From: DATAFO01 sp046728935
Lineage (GTDB): Bacteria; Actinomycetota; Thermoleophilia; Solirubrobacterales; 70-9
NCBI GenBank assembly: GCA_046728935.1
Contig: JBKPFS010000070.1
Coordinates: 1-5,179, forward strand
Reading direction: 5' to 3'
DNA length: 5,179 bases
A program made the translations under genes and the position numbers. The notes below the pieces were generated by a model. That model worked only from the letters and a program-made list of their open reading frames with translations, was not told the DNA's origin and did not search any database. Shown here in pieces: positions 5,094-5,179 of this stretch. How positions within the stretch are numbered: position 1 is the stretch's first letter; each line of letters opens with the position of its first letter.

Positions 5094-5179
5094 TTATGAG
5101 ACGCTCGCGGCGATCCACGAGTTCTTCGGCGACCAGTCGAGATCCGAGTATGCGGCATGGGGCTCCGCGAGCATCCGCC
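5094..5179 (-). CDS. Probable C-terminal end of an unidentified upstream gene, cut by window edge
   Basis: The minus strand in the frame starting at 5177 encodes 27 residues and then TAA (5094-5096). The last residues, YSDLDWSPKNSWIAASVS, look like real protein, and 23 of 27 codons end in G or C, more than in either alternative frame over the same stretch. The DLDWSPKNSWIA segment loosely resembles a WD40/TolB-type beta-propeller blade, but this is too short to name a family. If real, the gene ends 43 bp before the preferred pcm start on the same strand, which fits an operon. An ATG inside (5172-5174) could only begin a tiny peptide, so a fragment is more likely. Confidence 0.35.
   Translation of the reverse strand, partial: RMLAEPHAAYSDLDWSPKNSWIAASVS

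Noticed and set aside
1..5179. CRISPR array, insertion sequence or attachment-site signs
   Set aside because: No spaced direct repeats, no transposase or integrase motifs and no duplicated tRNA end were seen; the only tandem repeat is the two-copy duplication inside the KAP gene.

Overview
The window is a GC-rich bacterial chromosome fragment with dense, mostly minus-strand genes, weak or GGAAG-type ribosome binding sites and strong G/C bias at third codon positions. A luciferase-like flavin or F420 oxidoreductase, an AHSA1-type SRPBCC protein and an actinobacterial-looking endonuclease V-like protein suggest an actinobacterium, possibly of the Thermoleophilia/Solirubrobacterales kind. That placement is inference from gene content and composition; no rRNA or other marker gene is present.

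Layout, left to right. (1) 1-571, minus: the first 190 residues of a luciferase-like monooxygenase that runs off the left edge. (2) 572-758: a 187-bp divergent intergenic region. (3) 759-2483, plus: a complete 574-residue KAP-family P-loop NTPase with Walker A, two predicted membrane segments between Walker A and Walker B, and an in-frame 54-bp tandem duplication at 1785-1892. It is the only plus-strand gene and its sampled GC content (about 58-65%) is lower than in most of its neighbours. (4) 2484-2934: a 451-bp convergent region with no supportable gene. (5) 2935-5050, minus: three co-oriented genes, in transcription order pcm-like protein-L-isoaspartate methyltransferase (4334-5050), an AHSA1/SRPBCC protein (3743-4165), and a divergent endonuclease V-like protein (2935-3621). 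(6) 5094-5179, minus: probably the last 27 codons of another gene upstream of pcm.

The minus-strand cluster has gaps of 121-168 bp, so co-transcription is possible but not shown. Its outer members belong to families dealing with spontaneous deamidation damage: isoaspartyl residues in proteins (Pcm) and deoxyinosine in nucleic acid (endonuclease V). The endonuclease V-like protein, however, has Phe where the family has a metal-binding Asp, and Trp where it has a conserved His, so its activity is doubtful. The gap between pcm and the SRPBCC gene holds a perfect 17-bp inverted repeat and a consensus Shine-Dalgarno sequence followed by a 10-codon ORF.

The KAP NTPase looks like an independently acquired cargo gene between housekeeping-type neighbours. 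KAP NTPases include the phage-exclusion protein PifA, so an anti-phage role is plausible, but no partner effector gene is visible here.
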